Shown one piece after another: positions 33,131 to 45,500 of a stretch of 64,000 nt of DNA. Location: contig JAHLKI010000001.1 of assembly GCA_025602905.1 (NCBI GenBank), positions 2,907,898 through 2,971,897 of the forward strand, written 5' to 3'. The notes under the pieces are model-generated. The model did not search any database. It saw only the letters and a list, made by a program, of their open reading frames with translations, and was not told where the DNA came from. Within the stretch, counting starts at the first letter, position 1; the number at the start of each line of letters is the position of its first letter. The translations under genes were made by a program, and so were the position numbers. This DNA comes from Phlyctochytrium arcticum. Taxonomy: Eukaryota > Chytridiomycota > Chytridiomycetes > Chytridiales > Chytridiaceae.

Positions 33131-34469
33131 ATGTCTGTAACAGATCCACGAACCTCCCAGTCTGCCTTCCCAACGACCGAAACAAGTGGGACCTCATCCC
33201 TCAGCGAAGTCGAACAAACTCCTGGAACATACGCCGTATGGCCAATTGCCGGCGAGCCCACCGAGGTCATACTCTACGAGGCCAACGAGACAGCTCTTTC
33301 TAGAAGACCAAATGGAAAGCCAAAGCCTAGGACCGTCTTGGTCATGGTACCAGGTAAGGAGGGTCAGCTCTTGCAACAGGCCACGATCTCTAACAATACA
33401 TTGTTTATACTCATAGGAAATCCTGGTGTCCCCGACTACTACGAATCATTTCTGGGAATAATCCACAAGGCATGTCAAGAGAAAATTGATATCATTGCAG
33501 GTACGCTCCTCCTTCTCATTCTCAAAGACTAGATCCCAGCGTATACCTCCATCTGACCCTATAGATACTAGTCCAACATTTGGGTCACTCTACGGGCGTC
33601 TCGCATACCAAAAACTATTCAACGGATGACCAGATCCGACATAAGGTTGCTTTGGTAGATCTCATACCTGAAAAGTACGGCAAGGATGCGCAGATTATTC
33701 TTATGGGACATTCATTTGGGGCTTGGGTCATTGTTCAGGTACTGTGTTTTTCGGGATGACATATATTGAGTTGACCTAATGTTAATGGGATGAACTAGGT
33801 ACTGAGGGTTAGACCAAAGGCAAATATAGTTAAAGTGTTTGCTCTCTTCCCCGTTCTGCATTCTATCGTCAAAAGTCCCAGAGCAAGATTCATAAAAGTA
33901 CGTTTGTATGCGATCCGTCATCACCTCTTACATGATGTTAACATCCACGATTTGTCCGTAGTACGCAATCCTCCCCGGTCTCCGCAACGTTGCTCCCCTC
34001 CTCATTTCTTTTCTCCGCACCACAACCACAGCCCTCCATCCCCGCCTCTTTACATCTCTCGTATCCGTCCTGTCCGGCCAAAAAGGCCGCGATCTAGCCA
34101 TCACTTGCAACAAACTGTTGACGTACCGAACGGTCCTCAATACGCTGTACCTGACCAGCTACGAATTTCGCGTGATTGATGAATTGGATGATGATGTGAT
34201 TGCGCGTAATGTCGATAAAATGGTGTTTTATTATGGGACTACGGATGGGTGGGTCCCCGTGGAGCACTATGAGGATATGAAACAGAGGTTTCCGAAAGGT
34301 AGCAATCACATAGGCTTTGTTGGTCTCGCAGGAACTTACCTCCTTGTTTTCAGCGGAGATATACTTGTGTCGTGATGATCTGCCTCACGCCTTTGTGATG
34401 GGCTATGCTGATATCATGGGAGCAAAGGTTGCTCAATGGATTCAGAAAGTCTTAGACGCTCAATCTTAA
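33131..34469 (+). CDS. LDAH: Lipid-droplet-associated hydrolase (LDAH/DUF2305)
   Basis: Serine-hydrolase-fold protein of the family found on lipid droplets. Several exons are needed: the first runs 33131 to about 33352, ending VMVP, then GNPGVPDYYESFL after an intron, a middle exon with the nucleophile elbow GHSFGAW (about 33710), exons over 33800-33900 and 34090-34300, and a last exon (34355-34469) with DLPHAFVMGYAD. The GNPG oxyanion motif, GHSFG serine and late PHAF histidine are the expected family order. The last junction (GTAGCA...TTTTCAG) is clear. The N-terminal ~75 residues are Ser/Thr-rich and may be disordered. Internal junctions between 33740 and 34090 are approximate. Confidence 0.85.
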
Positions 34470-34706
34470 ACTGGAAAAAGACGTCCTCGAGGCCTCTTTA
34501 GTAGTGTACGAAGAGTAGGAAGTTGTAGACTAGCAGTTGCATATGGATGAAGACCTTAAATAGTACTTTATTTTCCCAGACGTGTAGACAGGTAGACATG
34601 ATGACGCTATATACAAAAGCAGAATGCACACAAAAAAGTAAATACAGTAAAAACTCTGCGCCCATGAGAAAGCATGGTTTGCGAAGGACAGCATCAGCAA
34701 GTTGCC

Positions 34707-37700
34707 TCAAACAGGCATTCCTTTACTAGGTTTCGAGCGTGACGAGACAAATTTTCCCGTCGACAGCCATTTCGCATACGCCTGCAAACGACAAGTACGA
34801 CCCAGTCAGCTCAATGTTAAAAGAAAACAAAATGGATTTAGCTGAGCACACTTACCTCATAACGAGGCAAATCAGCTTTAGCCACTCCACCACCCCCCGC
34901 ATTGGCCGCAGCCTTGACTGCACTTTCCACGTATACTGCGTACATGTTGACATCACGAGGATCAAGAGAAAAATATTCAGGCGAGGGAGCGGTCCCCGTG
35001 TCAATCACGAGGTGGTTGCTAAACTTTGCGTGATGGGATGGTGAGGAATGATGTGTTGTCGGACGCGATGAGTGCTGATGATGTGAATGATGGTGATGGG
35101 CTGGTCGCTGGTGTTGGGGACTGTAGTCTGGGCTCGGCGAAGGGTTGTCCAAGGAAGACCCTAGAACGCCGGTAGGCGGTACGAAAATGGGTTTAGGACT
35201 GGTGGTAAAAGGTTGATGTGGGACTGGCGGTGAATGTGGCGAGCGGTAAGGTGGACTTTGGGAATTGGAAGGGTGGCTGGTTGAACCACACGACCCAACG
35301 TACTGGGCAAAAATGGTATAATCAGGGTGGGAACTTTGCAAAGCGAGGTCGTGGTCAAGCGAAGGGGACAGCAGAGACGCAGTGGGTTTGAATTGGTTGA
35401 TGTACCTGCGCTCACATTCGGTTACTATATGCGGGGGAGAGTGTAGTCTATGATTTGCGGCCCTACCTTTTGTACTCTTTCAATTCGCTTCTTGGAACTT
35501 GCGGCTCCAGTAATCGGGCAGCAAGCGCACTCGTGGTCCACCAGGGAGCCGACGCTTCTTTCCCGCCCTTGCTGCCTACATCCGGGCTGTCACTCCTTTT
35601 CGGACTTTTACCTGACTGCCCTTGCCCATGCCTCAACTCCGTAATTCGACTGCCACGTCCCGTGCTAGAGTTACGACCTCCGCCGGAACGCCCATCGCCA
35701 TGTCGAGCATCAGCGTCCTTGTCGGTCAATTTCAGCCAGCGGCGAACTCCACCTATATTTAGACTGAGAGAGTCGGTGGTCGAATGGAGGATGGAGGAAG
35801 AGGAATCGTCATCATCAGTATCGTTGCTTGGTATAGATGCCGGCCGTTGTATCCGGCGATGGCGTGTTAGCGAAGGGCGGCGAGTGGCATACCTGTAAAT
35901 CATAAGGTATCTGTAGAATTGATTAAATATTTGTACTATAAACACAATCCAGCTCTAAAGTCAAGCACACACTTACCGACTTTGTTGATGCGTGTGGGCG
36001 CGCACCGTGAACGGGCTAAAATCGAGAATTCCATCACGAGATTGCACACTGTGAGAAACTCTGTTAGAAAAGGTGCAAATGTGTTTCATCAGCCACATGT
36101 CCAACTTACTACGTTGAGGTACTGATCATGTTGAACGCAAACAACCGAGCGAAGGAGGTATATAGCTTTGGCCTATAATACTCGGTGTAGTATCCATCTC
36201 CAAGAAGGAAAGGCCCCATTCGCAAAAATTCGCTTTCCGGTTTTTGAGATAGTAGTTCCTTGGTATACCAGAGAGTGTAGCTGGCAGTAAACAGCAAATT
36301 TCAATTTAGCAATCAGATCATTCCCCAGTTGCTAGCGCTCGGCATGGGACCTACCTTCTTGGTGTACTTTTCTTGCGTGGGTCCTCATTATGAAGATAAT
36401 AATCCGAAATCAATTCCCAGAGCGGGGATGTTAGATGCTTTTCTTCCGGAATAAAATGTCCCAAAAACAAATTCATGGCGTCTTGCTTCTCCGCATCGGT
36501 AAAGGAATTTGAGTAGTACCTCCTGATGCTTTCAATCATGTCTCGTGAGTGACTTGTCCAAGGACTTATTTTTCGGTACGTTTCCATCGTGTTGACCAAA
36601 TGCGAACCACCGTACTGGAGAGCGATCGTATCCCCATGGTCATGGTACATTGCGTTAAGAAGATTGATAGCGTCCGAGTCAAACGGAACGGTGGGGTGTT
36701 CCAGAACACCCAACGCATACAGCTGGTGGCCAAAAGCAGATTTGCCAATTACAAACTGGGCAGCATTGGTACGATCCAAGCAGTCAATGCAATTGGTGCG
36801 AACAATGCCATTCTGCCGCCGGCCCAAAATGCGATTGACGGGAGCGTCTTCCCCAATTGCTTTCGCCCGGCGAAGTGCGTTCATATACGGCTCTGGTCCA
36901 CTATGGAAAAACCCAGTCGTGGCCAAGACCTGCTCGGCCAAATTTTCCAGAGTACCGATGACATCCTGATCGTGACTTTTCGATGCACGGGCCATGTCCC
37001 AAGCAATATACTCTATTTTCTGCTCTTCGGGAAGAAACTGGTTGAGGTAAGTAACCATCTCGGTAAACTCGTCCAACAGAATCGACTCTCTTCGGTTCTT
37101 TTCCTTGCTCTTGACCAAATTAAGCACGATAATCGGTACGCCATATCGCCTAAACATATTATCAAAGTGGAGTGCTGCCGCCGAGAAGAATGGATCAATG
37201 ACATTCAACTGTATCGGTGGTTTTGCGACCATTCCGGCTGTTTCCTGTGTCCAAAATAGCGGGATAGATCCTCGGTGTTGGATGAATGAAGTATATGCGG
37301 GTTTTGCACCATATCGTCCCTGAGGTGAGTGAAAGGAAGTGGACGTTGCATCGTGCACAATCTGCTCTGTCTCGACATCATTTGCCACATAACCATGATC
37401 GTTAACTCCACGCTTGAGGAATCGAGCCCCGGCAAAGTAGCGAGAACGACGCGCAATTAGAGTTACATAGATGCTGCGGCCAAAAACAGAAATCTCTAAA
37501 ACGTAACCCGTGTCAGAAAAGAAACCACCACGAAAATAATGCATACGCACTCGACTGATCAACAAAGCCGTGAATGACTGGCAAGACCCAATCAGACCGT
37601 AATGTCTCAAATCCGGTTTTCGTCAAGTGGTAGTTCCAAACAAACATCTCGTTATACTCAAAATTTTCCCTTCCTGGGGGCAGGCTCATATTCCATTGGA

Positions 37701-38399
37701 GAGTGCGAGTAATGTCATATGTGTAACTGAAATAGAAGTTTTTGCTGAGGTCAACCTGGCTGAACACTTGCTGGTATCTATGCCCAAATGCATGAGAAAA
37801 AAATGATCATATGCAATCAGAACAAGGCCGTACCTGGCTTCATCGGGCTTCTTTTCTAACTTGGTATTCGGCCCCGGTATACTGATCAACATAGTCTCAT
37901 CGATGTGATATACATAATGGCCACCAATGAGAGCGACCGCACTCCGCTTCATGAGTGCAATGATGTAGTAGCCCTCCAAGAACCGCACGAAACCGATGAT
38001 ACCAAAGAATGAGCACACTTTGTGCAAACCGCCAGAACCTTTATTGCCATTCTCAATCATCCGCAACAGCTCCATGATGTCCGGCTTGTTATAAACAACC
38101 TCATCGTCAATGATGTTGAGATCAAGACTTGTCCGGTCGATTTTGAGGACTCGAAACTGTTCATCGCTCTGATTGGAACCCACGATAAAGAAGCGCTGTC
38201 ATTGAAGGATGAGCCGGTAGTGCAAGTCATGATTGAACACTGCACAATGTACCGTTCGGGTTTCATACAACGTAAACTTGCTGTAAATACAAACAAAATA
38301 AACAAGAACTCAGGTACAAGACTGAATGGTCAGGAAAGAGACGTACTTGAGGACTAGCCGCTCGTCGGGTGGCCCTGCGCAAGGACTGAGGGACGCCAT
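34707..38399 (-). CDS. FIG4: FIG4 phosphoinositide phosphatase (SAC domain)
   Basis: PI(3,5)P2 5-phosphatase that works with the Fab1 kinase and Vac14 at the vacuole/endosome membrane. The first exons are 38399-38347, 38280-38253 and 38195 onward. The SAC N-terminal region reads [20 protein letters not shown] and [14 protein letters not shown]. The long exon from about 37500 to 36355 holds the catalytic CX5R(T) motif in [12 protein letters not shown] (about 36790). The C-terminal part covers several short exons (for example ending [22 protein letters not shown] near 36150) and a long Ser/His/Pro-rich region before the last exon at 34707-34790. FIG4-specific features are the distinctive [12 protein letters not shown] motif and the Y-x-x-Y-Y-x-P segment after the SAC domain. 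The His/Ser-rich tail is longer than in yeast. Confidence 0.93.
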
Positions 38400-39628
38400 G
38401 TTTGTTGTTCAGTCATTGGCGCTGTCTTACATGGGTGTTGGAAGCTCAAACGGTCAAACCAACAAGAGCGAAACACCCCAGCGCGTGCCGTCACCACATT
38501 TGTATTTTGGACTCGATATTGTTAGTATGATACTTTCTACTGCGATCTCCAAATGTCATAGAACGGCAAGAAAACTGCTAGGTAACAGATGGAATGACTA
38601 TGGAGGAAGGCAAGCTTTCCAAATATGCGGAATTTATGCCGGTTTTACGGTTTGATTACAGGCCAAGTGCCAATGCCCCAACTACCGGGTGCCTATATAA
38701 GCAGTTGAAGTATCACAAAGAAGAGGATACTCGAATGGTAGATACAGTCTGAGGCAGCTGCTCATCCATGCCATACGTTATAATCCAACAAGATCATCCT
38801 GGTGCGTCCATGGGTTTTTGAATCCCAGCTCTGATATCGTCAAATCATCGTGAGCCAGGCTATCGCCCACTCATAAGACAAACGAGCCAACTCACACAGT
38901 CTGTCAGTGGCGAACCATTGAGTAAGATCCCATACGACATGTGCGAAACATGGGATTGACGAGTACGTAAATGTAGCTTTCAAGCGTATCACTTTAGAGA
39001 AGATCGGGGAATAGGTACGGTGGGCTGGGCATAAATGTGTGCAACTAGTGTCGAAAGCGCGGAAAGCTCGATTTTCGTCGCCGCCCAGGCGATCGGCCGT
39101 CGTTTCGGCGGTTAACCCTTTGCAATTCCAGAGTCGGTTATAGAGATCATTGAACATTCAGCCTGCTTCCAACAGAGGACATATGCGAAGTAAATCTAAC
39201 TTTCTACTCTACCTGGTGTCGAAACGTGGAATATCTAGAACCACCCAAGAGAAACAGAGTATATCGCTGTCAGTCCGCATGGCCAAGAGGACCTACTCCG
39301 GATCATGAAATCGGGTCCGGAATGGAAGGCCGCTTGCCGCACCAGAGATCGGTTATGTAGAAACAGCAAAGAAAAATTAGCAGGAAAGAGATGTATAACT
39401 GGTTCCGGGTCTCCAAAGACGGGTATTTTCGCCGGTGATGCCGGTACGCAGCTCCACTTCAATCTGTCACAAATTTTTTTGACAGATCTCTGGCCAGATC
39501 TTGGGCCCGATCTGTGAGAATTTGAAAAATCATGGAGCAAGCCACGTTCAAGCAAAAATTCAACCTCAAAATTCTTGGACTTGAGAGAAACCATTTTGAG
39601 AGTGTACACTATCCCAAAAATTGTCAAT
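38400..39628. other. Spacer with start of a duplicated segment
   Basis: No gene is supported. Short sequences at about 39173-39200 (GAGGACATATGCGAAG) and 39270-39285 recur upstream of the related gene copies near 41 kb and 60 kb, marking the left part of a duplicated unit. Confidence 0.4.
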
Positions 39629-40366
39629 ATGACCGTTCTTGAAGCTGCCGCCGAGCAGTTGGTCATCGCCGCACAGCAGACGGTCGAATCCTCCTTAATA
39701 AAGCAAAACGAGCAAATATCCTCTATAGTCAAGCAAAACGAGCAGATACTGACGGCCTTGCAAGACATACGTCGATATTCTTCGGCCACCGACATAAACA
39801 AGTTGTCGGACACCATCATTTCTGCCATCAACGCTTCGAAAACCGAAACACTCGAAGCCATCGACGCTTCGAAGACCAAAGCACTAGATGATATCGTTAC
39901 TGCCATCAACGCCTCGGAAAGTGAAACACTGGATGCCATCAACGCTTCGAAGACTGAAACACTGGATGCTATCAACGCTTTGAAGACTGAGACACTAGAT
40001 GCCATTATCGCTTTGAAGACCGAAACAGTGCAAATCATCGAACAAATGTGGAAAGTCCAGACCATTCAATGGGCTATTGCGAACGCCTCAATTGTGCAAT
40101 TCACTTACTACGAAGCGAATGTCAATGGATCCGAAAGCCAAAAGCTAAACGGCTGTGACTTAATCGAAAGAATACTGAAGATTTTTATGAAAGACATGGG
40201 TGCCATCGTAGGGACTTACTATCTACAATTCGTTGCTTGTGATCAGTCAGCGGAGGGGTTGTTCGACAAGTTTCTTACTGTCTTGGTCGAGCGGATCCAC
40301 TCACTGATCGGCCACAAACCACGGATGGTAAGAGAAGGGGTTCAGACGGTTCTTTATTATAAGTAG
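39629..40366 (+). CDS. Hendecad coiled-coil protein, intact family copy
   Basis: 245 residues in one exon from ATG 39629. After MTVLEAAAEQLVIAAQQT comes KQNEQ repeated, then six 11-residue units of the form AINASKTETLD (about 39830-40040). This is a hendecad coiled coil, unusual among fungal proteins. A globular C-terminal part follows, with WAIANASIVQFTYYEAN, a Cys pair and SAEGLFDKFLTVLVERIHSL. No signal peptide, membrane segment or known domain is visible. Related, decayed copies lie at 41209, 50008 and 60448. The dense repeats opened a long antisense frame that I discard. Function unknown; a multicopy, fast-decaying family next to repeats suggests a lineage-specific accessory gene. Confidence 0.65.
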   Translation: MTVLEAAAEQLVIAAQQTVESSLIKQNEQISSIVKQNEQILTALQDIRRYSSATDINKLSDTIISAINASKTETLEAIDASKTKALDDIVTAINASESETLDAINASKTETLDAINALKTETLDAIIALKTETVQIIEQMWKVQTIQWAIANASIVQFTYYEANVNGSESQKLNGCDLIERILKIFMKDMGAIVGTYYLQFVACDQSAEGLFDKFLTVLVERIHSLIGHKPRMVREGVQTVLYYK

Positions 40367-41208
40367 TTTGTCATCAGCAATTTTATTTTAACTTATGATG
40401 ACTTAACTTGTTCTGATGGTCTTCTGATGGCGCTACCCTCCTACTGTCCCGGGGGTGTCGCTCACATTGATATGCACTGAGGGACGACTGAGATTCGAGC
40501 GACATTCCGTGCAAGACTCCCGCCAGAGGAGTCCGTTTACAACGGGGGGTTTTTCCAAGTAATTCAATATTTTGTGATGCTGCTGGACACAGACGGGCCC
40601 GATTTTGACAATAGGAGGAAAGCTCAGTCAAGCAACAAGATAGTTGTTGATGTTCATTTTACGAGTATGACAACTTACTGCACAGCCTGCACTAGCTAGA
40701 CCGAAGGGCAATGGCGCAGCTGATGCAAGCATATGAAATGGTCCAATGTTTTTAGGTAGCTACGCTTTGGGGCCCCGGGCCAGGTTGCTGTAGAGTGAGC
40801 GCAATTGCCACATGGGTTGAGAAGCTGCGTTGTTCCGTAAAACTTTCCCAAAGGAATGTGTCTGGTTAGATTAGGTGACGTTCACCTACTCACATCGGGG
40901 AAATACAAATGTATTGACTGGCTATACAAATGAAATGTTCGGCAGTTTTACTCTCGGCCCGCATGATCAAGAAAACTGACCCAGGGTTTTGCAAAGATCG
41001 CGCGCTCTACCAAAGAACCATAATTCCAAGGAGCTAGCCATCGCAAGAATAGAGATGTATAGTTTCCGAGTTTCATAAGGTGGGTATTGGCCGGCTGGTA
41101 CTATATACAGTAGCCCCGCCGATCTGTGGGAGAATCGGGCTCAGCCTCAGAGCCAAGCCACATCCTGGGGAGATGAGGGAGATCCACCAAAATTTTGCAC
41201 CGGAGCAA
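40367..41208. repeat. Spacer with segment shared with 59.86 kb
   Basis: About 840 bp without a gene. At 40624-40690 the sequence around AAGCAACAAGAT and CGAGTATGACAACTTA matches, with differences, 59870-59930. The stretch near 40955 (CTCGGCCCGCATGATCAA) matches 39275 and 60155. These are the upstream parts of three copies of one duplicated unit. Confidence 0.5.
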
Positions 41209-41898
41209 ATGACAACCCTTGAAGCTGCCGCCGAGCAATTAGTTCTCGCCGCACAGCGGACCGTCGAATGCTCCACGGTCAAGCAAACGGGGAGATCCTG
41301 ACGGCCTTGGAAGACATACGAACCAAGACGGGCACTCTCCTTGCCGCCATCGACGCTTCGAAAACTGAAACACTAAATGCCATTGAATAAATGCGGAAAG
41401 TCCAGTCCCTTCGATGGGCTATTGCGAACGTCTCTCTTGTGCAATTCCATTACAGAGCGACCGGATCAAATTTATCGTATACGGAAAACGTGGGGCGAAG
41501 CGGCACTGCACATGTCAAATTTATATTAGAAAGCTATATGTGCAACGCAGGCGCTAACGTACCGACTAGCTATCTGGAAAACATTCGTCTTGCGAGATCC
41601 TATGAGACACAGCAGTCAGTGGAGGGGCTGTTTGACAAATTTCTTGCCTTTTTGATCGATGCGATCCTCAAACTCACAGGCCAGGAACCGCGGATCGTCA
41701 AAATGGGGATACGGCGGCTCTCTATTACAAGCGAACTTCTCTTGACGGCCTTTCGATGGTGCCGCTGAACGCTATCTCACTCAGTGGAGGGGCTGTTCGA
41801 CAAAATCCTGAGCGTTTTGGTCGAGCAGATCCACACACTCAATGGTCTGGAACTATGGATCGCCGAAAATGGGGACGAGACGGTTATACATAATAAAT
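41209..41898 (+). pseudogene. Decayed copy of the hendecad coiled-coil gene plus extra C-terminal fragment
   Basis: It starts MTTLEAAAEQLVLAAQ like the intact copy. Two lesions are visible: an A run shortened by one base near 41285 shifts the frame, and the codon after ATTGAA (41385-41387) is TAA where the intact copy has CAA. Only one hendecad unit remains instead of six. The C-terminal region is otherwise open (41391-41768). It is followed at 41778-41898 by a second, separate copy of the C-terminal end (SVEGLFDKILSVLVEQIH), so the locus was also rearranged. A MITE is inserted right after it. Confidence 0.6.
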
Positions 41899-41901
41899 AA
41901 A

Positions 41902-42273
41902 GGAGATTGTTAACGGCACCCCCCTGAAAGTGTTAACGGCACCCCCCTGCAGCCGGATTACCATAGAAATACATCTGTTACCTAACCACTTAAGTGTCAG
42001 ATCCTTTCCTTTGCAGAAATGAATAGGTGCGCCCGCCCACCTGGCCAGTCTCACTCCCGAGTAATCAAGTCGAGCAGGGTTGCTCAATTGTGAAGAAGCT
42101 CTGATGGAAAACGGCCTGAGGAGACCTATGGCAGCAACAGCACACATGGTTTGAAGCACAGAGACAAGCAATTTCTCCCACAGACAGATGGCATTTGAAT
42201 TTGTAGGTCTATGGTAATCCACCTGCAGGGGGGTGCCGTTAACACTTTTAGGGGGGTGCCGTTAACAATTCCC
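41902..42273. mobile_element. 372 bp MITE with 8 bp target-site duplication
   Basis: The ends are inverted repeats (GGAGATTGTTAACGGCACCC at left; reverse complement of GGGTGCCGTTAACAATTCCC at right, differing near the tip). Each end carries the motif GTTAACGGCACCCCCCTG twice, spaced about 26 bp, in inverted orientation at the two ends. The element is flanked by TAAATAAA at 41894-41901 and again at 42274-42281, a perfect 8 bp duplication. There is no coding capacity. Eight-base duplications fit hAT-like and some MULE-like DNA transposons; no autonomous partner is visible here. Confidence 0.85.
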
Positions 42274-42567
42274 TAAATAAACTTCTTCTGACGAACTATT
42301 GCAGGCATCGTTGAGCTCTGTCCAGTATCTTACTAGTTGACGTCGATGGGTACTGAGAATCATATGCCTTACCGAATAGAACTATGTGTCAGGGTGTTCA
42401 ATGATAGTGCCACTCAATGATAGTGCATTGTATTCTCACCGCCCCCCACATCTAAGGTTGAAGACATAAAGACACAGAAGCCGCCAACATTTACGATGGA
42501 ATGATCAAGAAGCTAACGATTACAAGACTCTCATGCTACACTACACCAATAGAGTCCATCGCGCAAT

Positions 42568-45500
42568 CTACCACTTGGCGAGATTGGAGGAAAGAGTGGC
42601 CCAGCTGGATTGAACAAGTGGGCGAAAAGTAGCGTCACGGGTAGGGTTCTTCTCCAAGATGTTTTGAAAAGTTTGCAACTGCTGGGTTTGAGTCGTCAAC
42701 GTAGACCAACCCCCACTCAACGTGGAGGTCAGCTCGCGGCAAGGGGCTGTCGAGGCGATGGCAGCCGTCACTTGAGCTTGAGCTATATTGAGTGACGAGA
42801 TCTCACGATTGAGACTGTTAATGGCGTCTTGATCCCCTTTGATGGCGGAGACAATCGCATCGATGATTGCACCTATCAACTCGATTAGTATCTGAATACT
42901 CCGATGATTTATAGAATTTACCAATTCCAGGCACCCACTGGAGGATTCGTCAGCGGATGGTCTATGCATATCAAAGGCGGTGCTCACGTACCTTGACCCA
43001 ATCGTATTTAGCCAACTCGTTTTTGCGATCGTTAAGAGACTGGTTCTTGATGTCCAACTGGGATTTTTGCGCACTCATTTGAGCTATAAGCTGTATGGTA
43101 TTGGTGAGTTATGGAAAAGGAAGAAACCTGCGACGTACATTGTTGAGAGCCATTTGAGACAACCCTTGGAACTGGATGAAGATGGACTCGGCGGCTTTAG
43201 CCAGGTTAGATCCGTTAGTGAGCTGAGAGGATCTGGAAGAGATAATGGCCGCGAGCGTCTCTTGAGTCAAGGGCTGCGTAAATGGGTCCTTTTGACCCGC
43301 AGCGAATTTGACGTAGAAAGCGACCGCCTGATTGAGAGCGGGGATGAGGTTGTTGGTAAGTGTAGCGGAGAGATTCTTGAGGTCGTTCCCCATCGACTGA
43401 ATACCGGAGGCGCTGAAAGAAGTGAGGTCGAGCCGCAGGGGAGTGTCTGACCAACTTACGTTATGATAGTCGCGGCCACACCGTATTGTGCAGCGGAGGC
43501 ATCCAACTGGGCACGATTGCAGATAAGGCTAAGTTCGGGCGCTTTGAGAGCCGCCAAGAGTGTACCATCTTGCTCGGCGGTGACGAGCGTTCGAAACTTC
43601 CATACACGATCAGCAGGAGTCGCCGGACTGAAGAATCGCTTTGCTATTGGGTCGCTGTGGGGATCATAAGGTGGAGGAGCGACATCTAGCGCAGCTGCAG
43701 TGAGGAAGGCTCGTGCAGGAGCCGCGCGCGCCTTTTTCGCCAAAGGAGTCCCGATTGCCATGGACATATTCTTGAAGTGTGCCGAGAGAAGATTGAGCGA
43801 CGCCGGAGGCGGAGGGGTATCGCTGGCCATCTGGATGTACGCCATGCACTGATTCTGGACGTTCAACCAGCTAGCCACAGCGTCAACCACCATCGTAGCC
43901 GTGAAGTAGCTGGGGTTATTCCTGCAAGCCGTTAATCATTTGCGTGCGCAAGTGAAGTGTAGATCGAGACACGAACCAGAGTGTATACTCCTGTTGAATG
44001 GAGGTCAACGAGCCATCAATCGAGTCCCAGATATCCCCAATTTGAGACATGAGGTCGATAATGGTCTGGAATATCGGGATGACTTGCTTGAGCTGGTCGG
44101 CAGTAGTAGTAGAGCTCGCGATGATTCCCTTGAGACTTCCGATAACGCTGCCATTTTCAACGTCAGAATGTTATTGGAACTATATAGACGGCCGGCACTC
44201 ACCCTGCAAGCTTTCCAGTCGAAACAGCATCACTGATCATCATGGCAAAGTTGGTACCTGCGGTGACTGCGAGAGTAGCAGCGAGAGGGCCAACTCCTGC
44301 GAGGAGAGCAGCAATAGCACCGACAGTACAAATCAAGGCTACGAGACCCTCGATGATCGTCTTCGCCAAGAGCGAATCAAATTGAGCCTGAGCTTGTTCA
44401 AGTGCTTTCTGATTCGCTGCGATGCTCTTCTTGATCTAGAGGACATGTGTTAATGATGGAAGGTATCATTTGGAAAACGTATTCTCACCTCATCCAAGTT
44501 CTTCATCAGCATCTCGTGGAAACCTTGAAACTCGCTCAGGAGCGCGCGAGTATCCTTGGCAATCTGCTTGGCGCTTGCACCATATTTCTGCAAGAAGCGA
44601 ACAATTGTGAGTGTGAGTCAAGTCCCACTCTGGTAAAAGTCAACTGACCATGACGATCCACATGTTAGATTGCAGGAAATCCGTCAGAGTCATATCCTTC
44701 CCGACCGCAGGTAGGATGGTCTGTTGAAGGACAGAATAGCTGTGTAAATCGCGGACGATGGGAATCGTCTTCAGTTGAAGCGCCTCGTATTTGGTCTTGC
44801 AGCCTAGCATGACGGCACTGAGAGACGTCTCTTTTGCATCGGCACCGGTCACTTTGAGCTGGCTGGACACGACATAAGTCAAAGTGAATACGCAATTCGA
44901 AGGAACATACTCGATAAATGGCAGAGTCATTATCTTCGTAAAGTTGGCGGCGATCTTGCCAGTCGTGGCCGTCATTTCGGGAAGGGTTTCGGCACTATAC
45001 GCGGGTGGTGCGCCGAATGCACTGGTCACATCCTTTACTGTGATGCTCACATTAGGAGATGGTGCGGCTGCCATCATAGCATGGGGCCTTTCAGACTTCT
45101 TCTCGCTGAAGACTTGTTGCTTGGCCGCTTTGAGTAGGCTCGGCTTGGCAACAGCACGAGCGGAAAGCGTCGTTGAGCCGCTACTCCCCCTACCGCTAGC
45201 GACGAGATTGACAAATGCATCAGCCGCTGGGCCAACTGCTGTCCAGGCTGCGGCAGCCTCTTTGGCAGTTACGGGCTGGGCGGTGCTGGTCGACTGTTCC
45301 CCTTGGCCAAACTGCTCGATACCTCTGCTGACCGCGGTCATACCTCCAGAGACGGCGCTGAGGATGTTGACCATGGCCCCAAAATCCGTGATGATATCCT
45401 GAAGAGTACCTTCGTAAGACTGAATGGGGGAAATGAGACGCCGAGTGATGGCGTTGGCTACCATCTCGGGAGTGACATTTGGAGCCTTGGTAGACGGAGG

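Noticed and set aside
39235..40065. 276-codon minus-strand frame with repeats
   Set aside because: Antisense shadow of the hendecad repeats; the plus strand shares its start and motifs with the other family copies.
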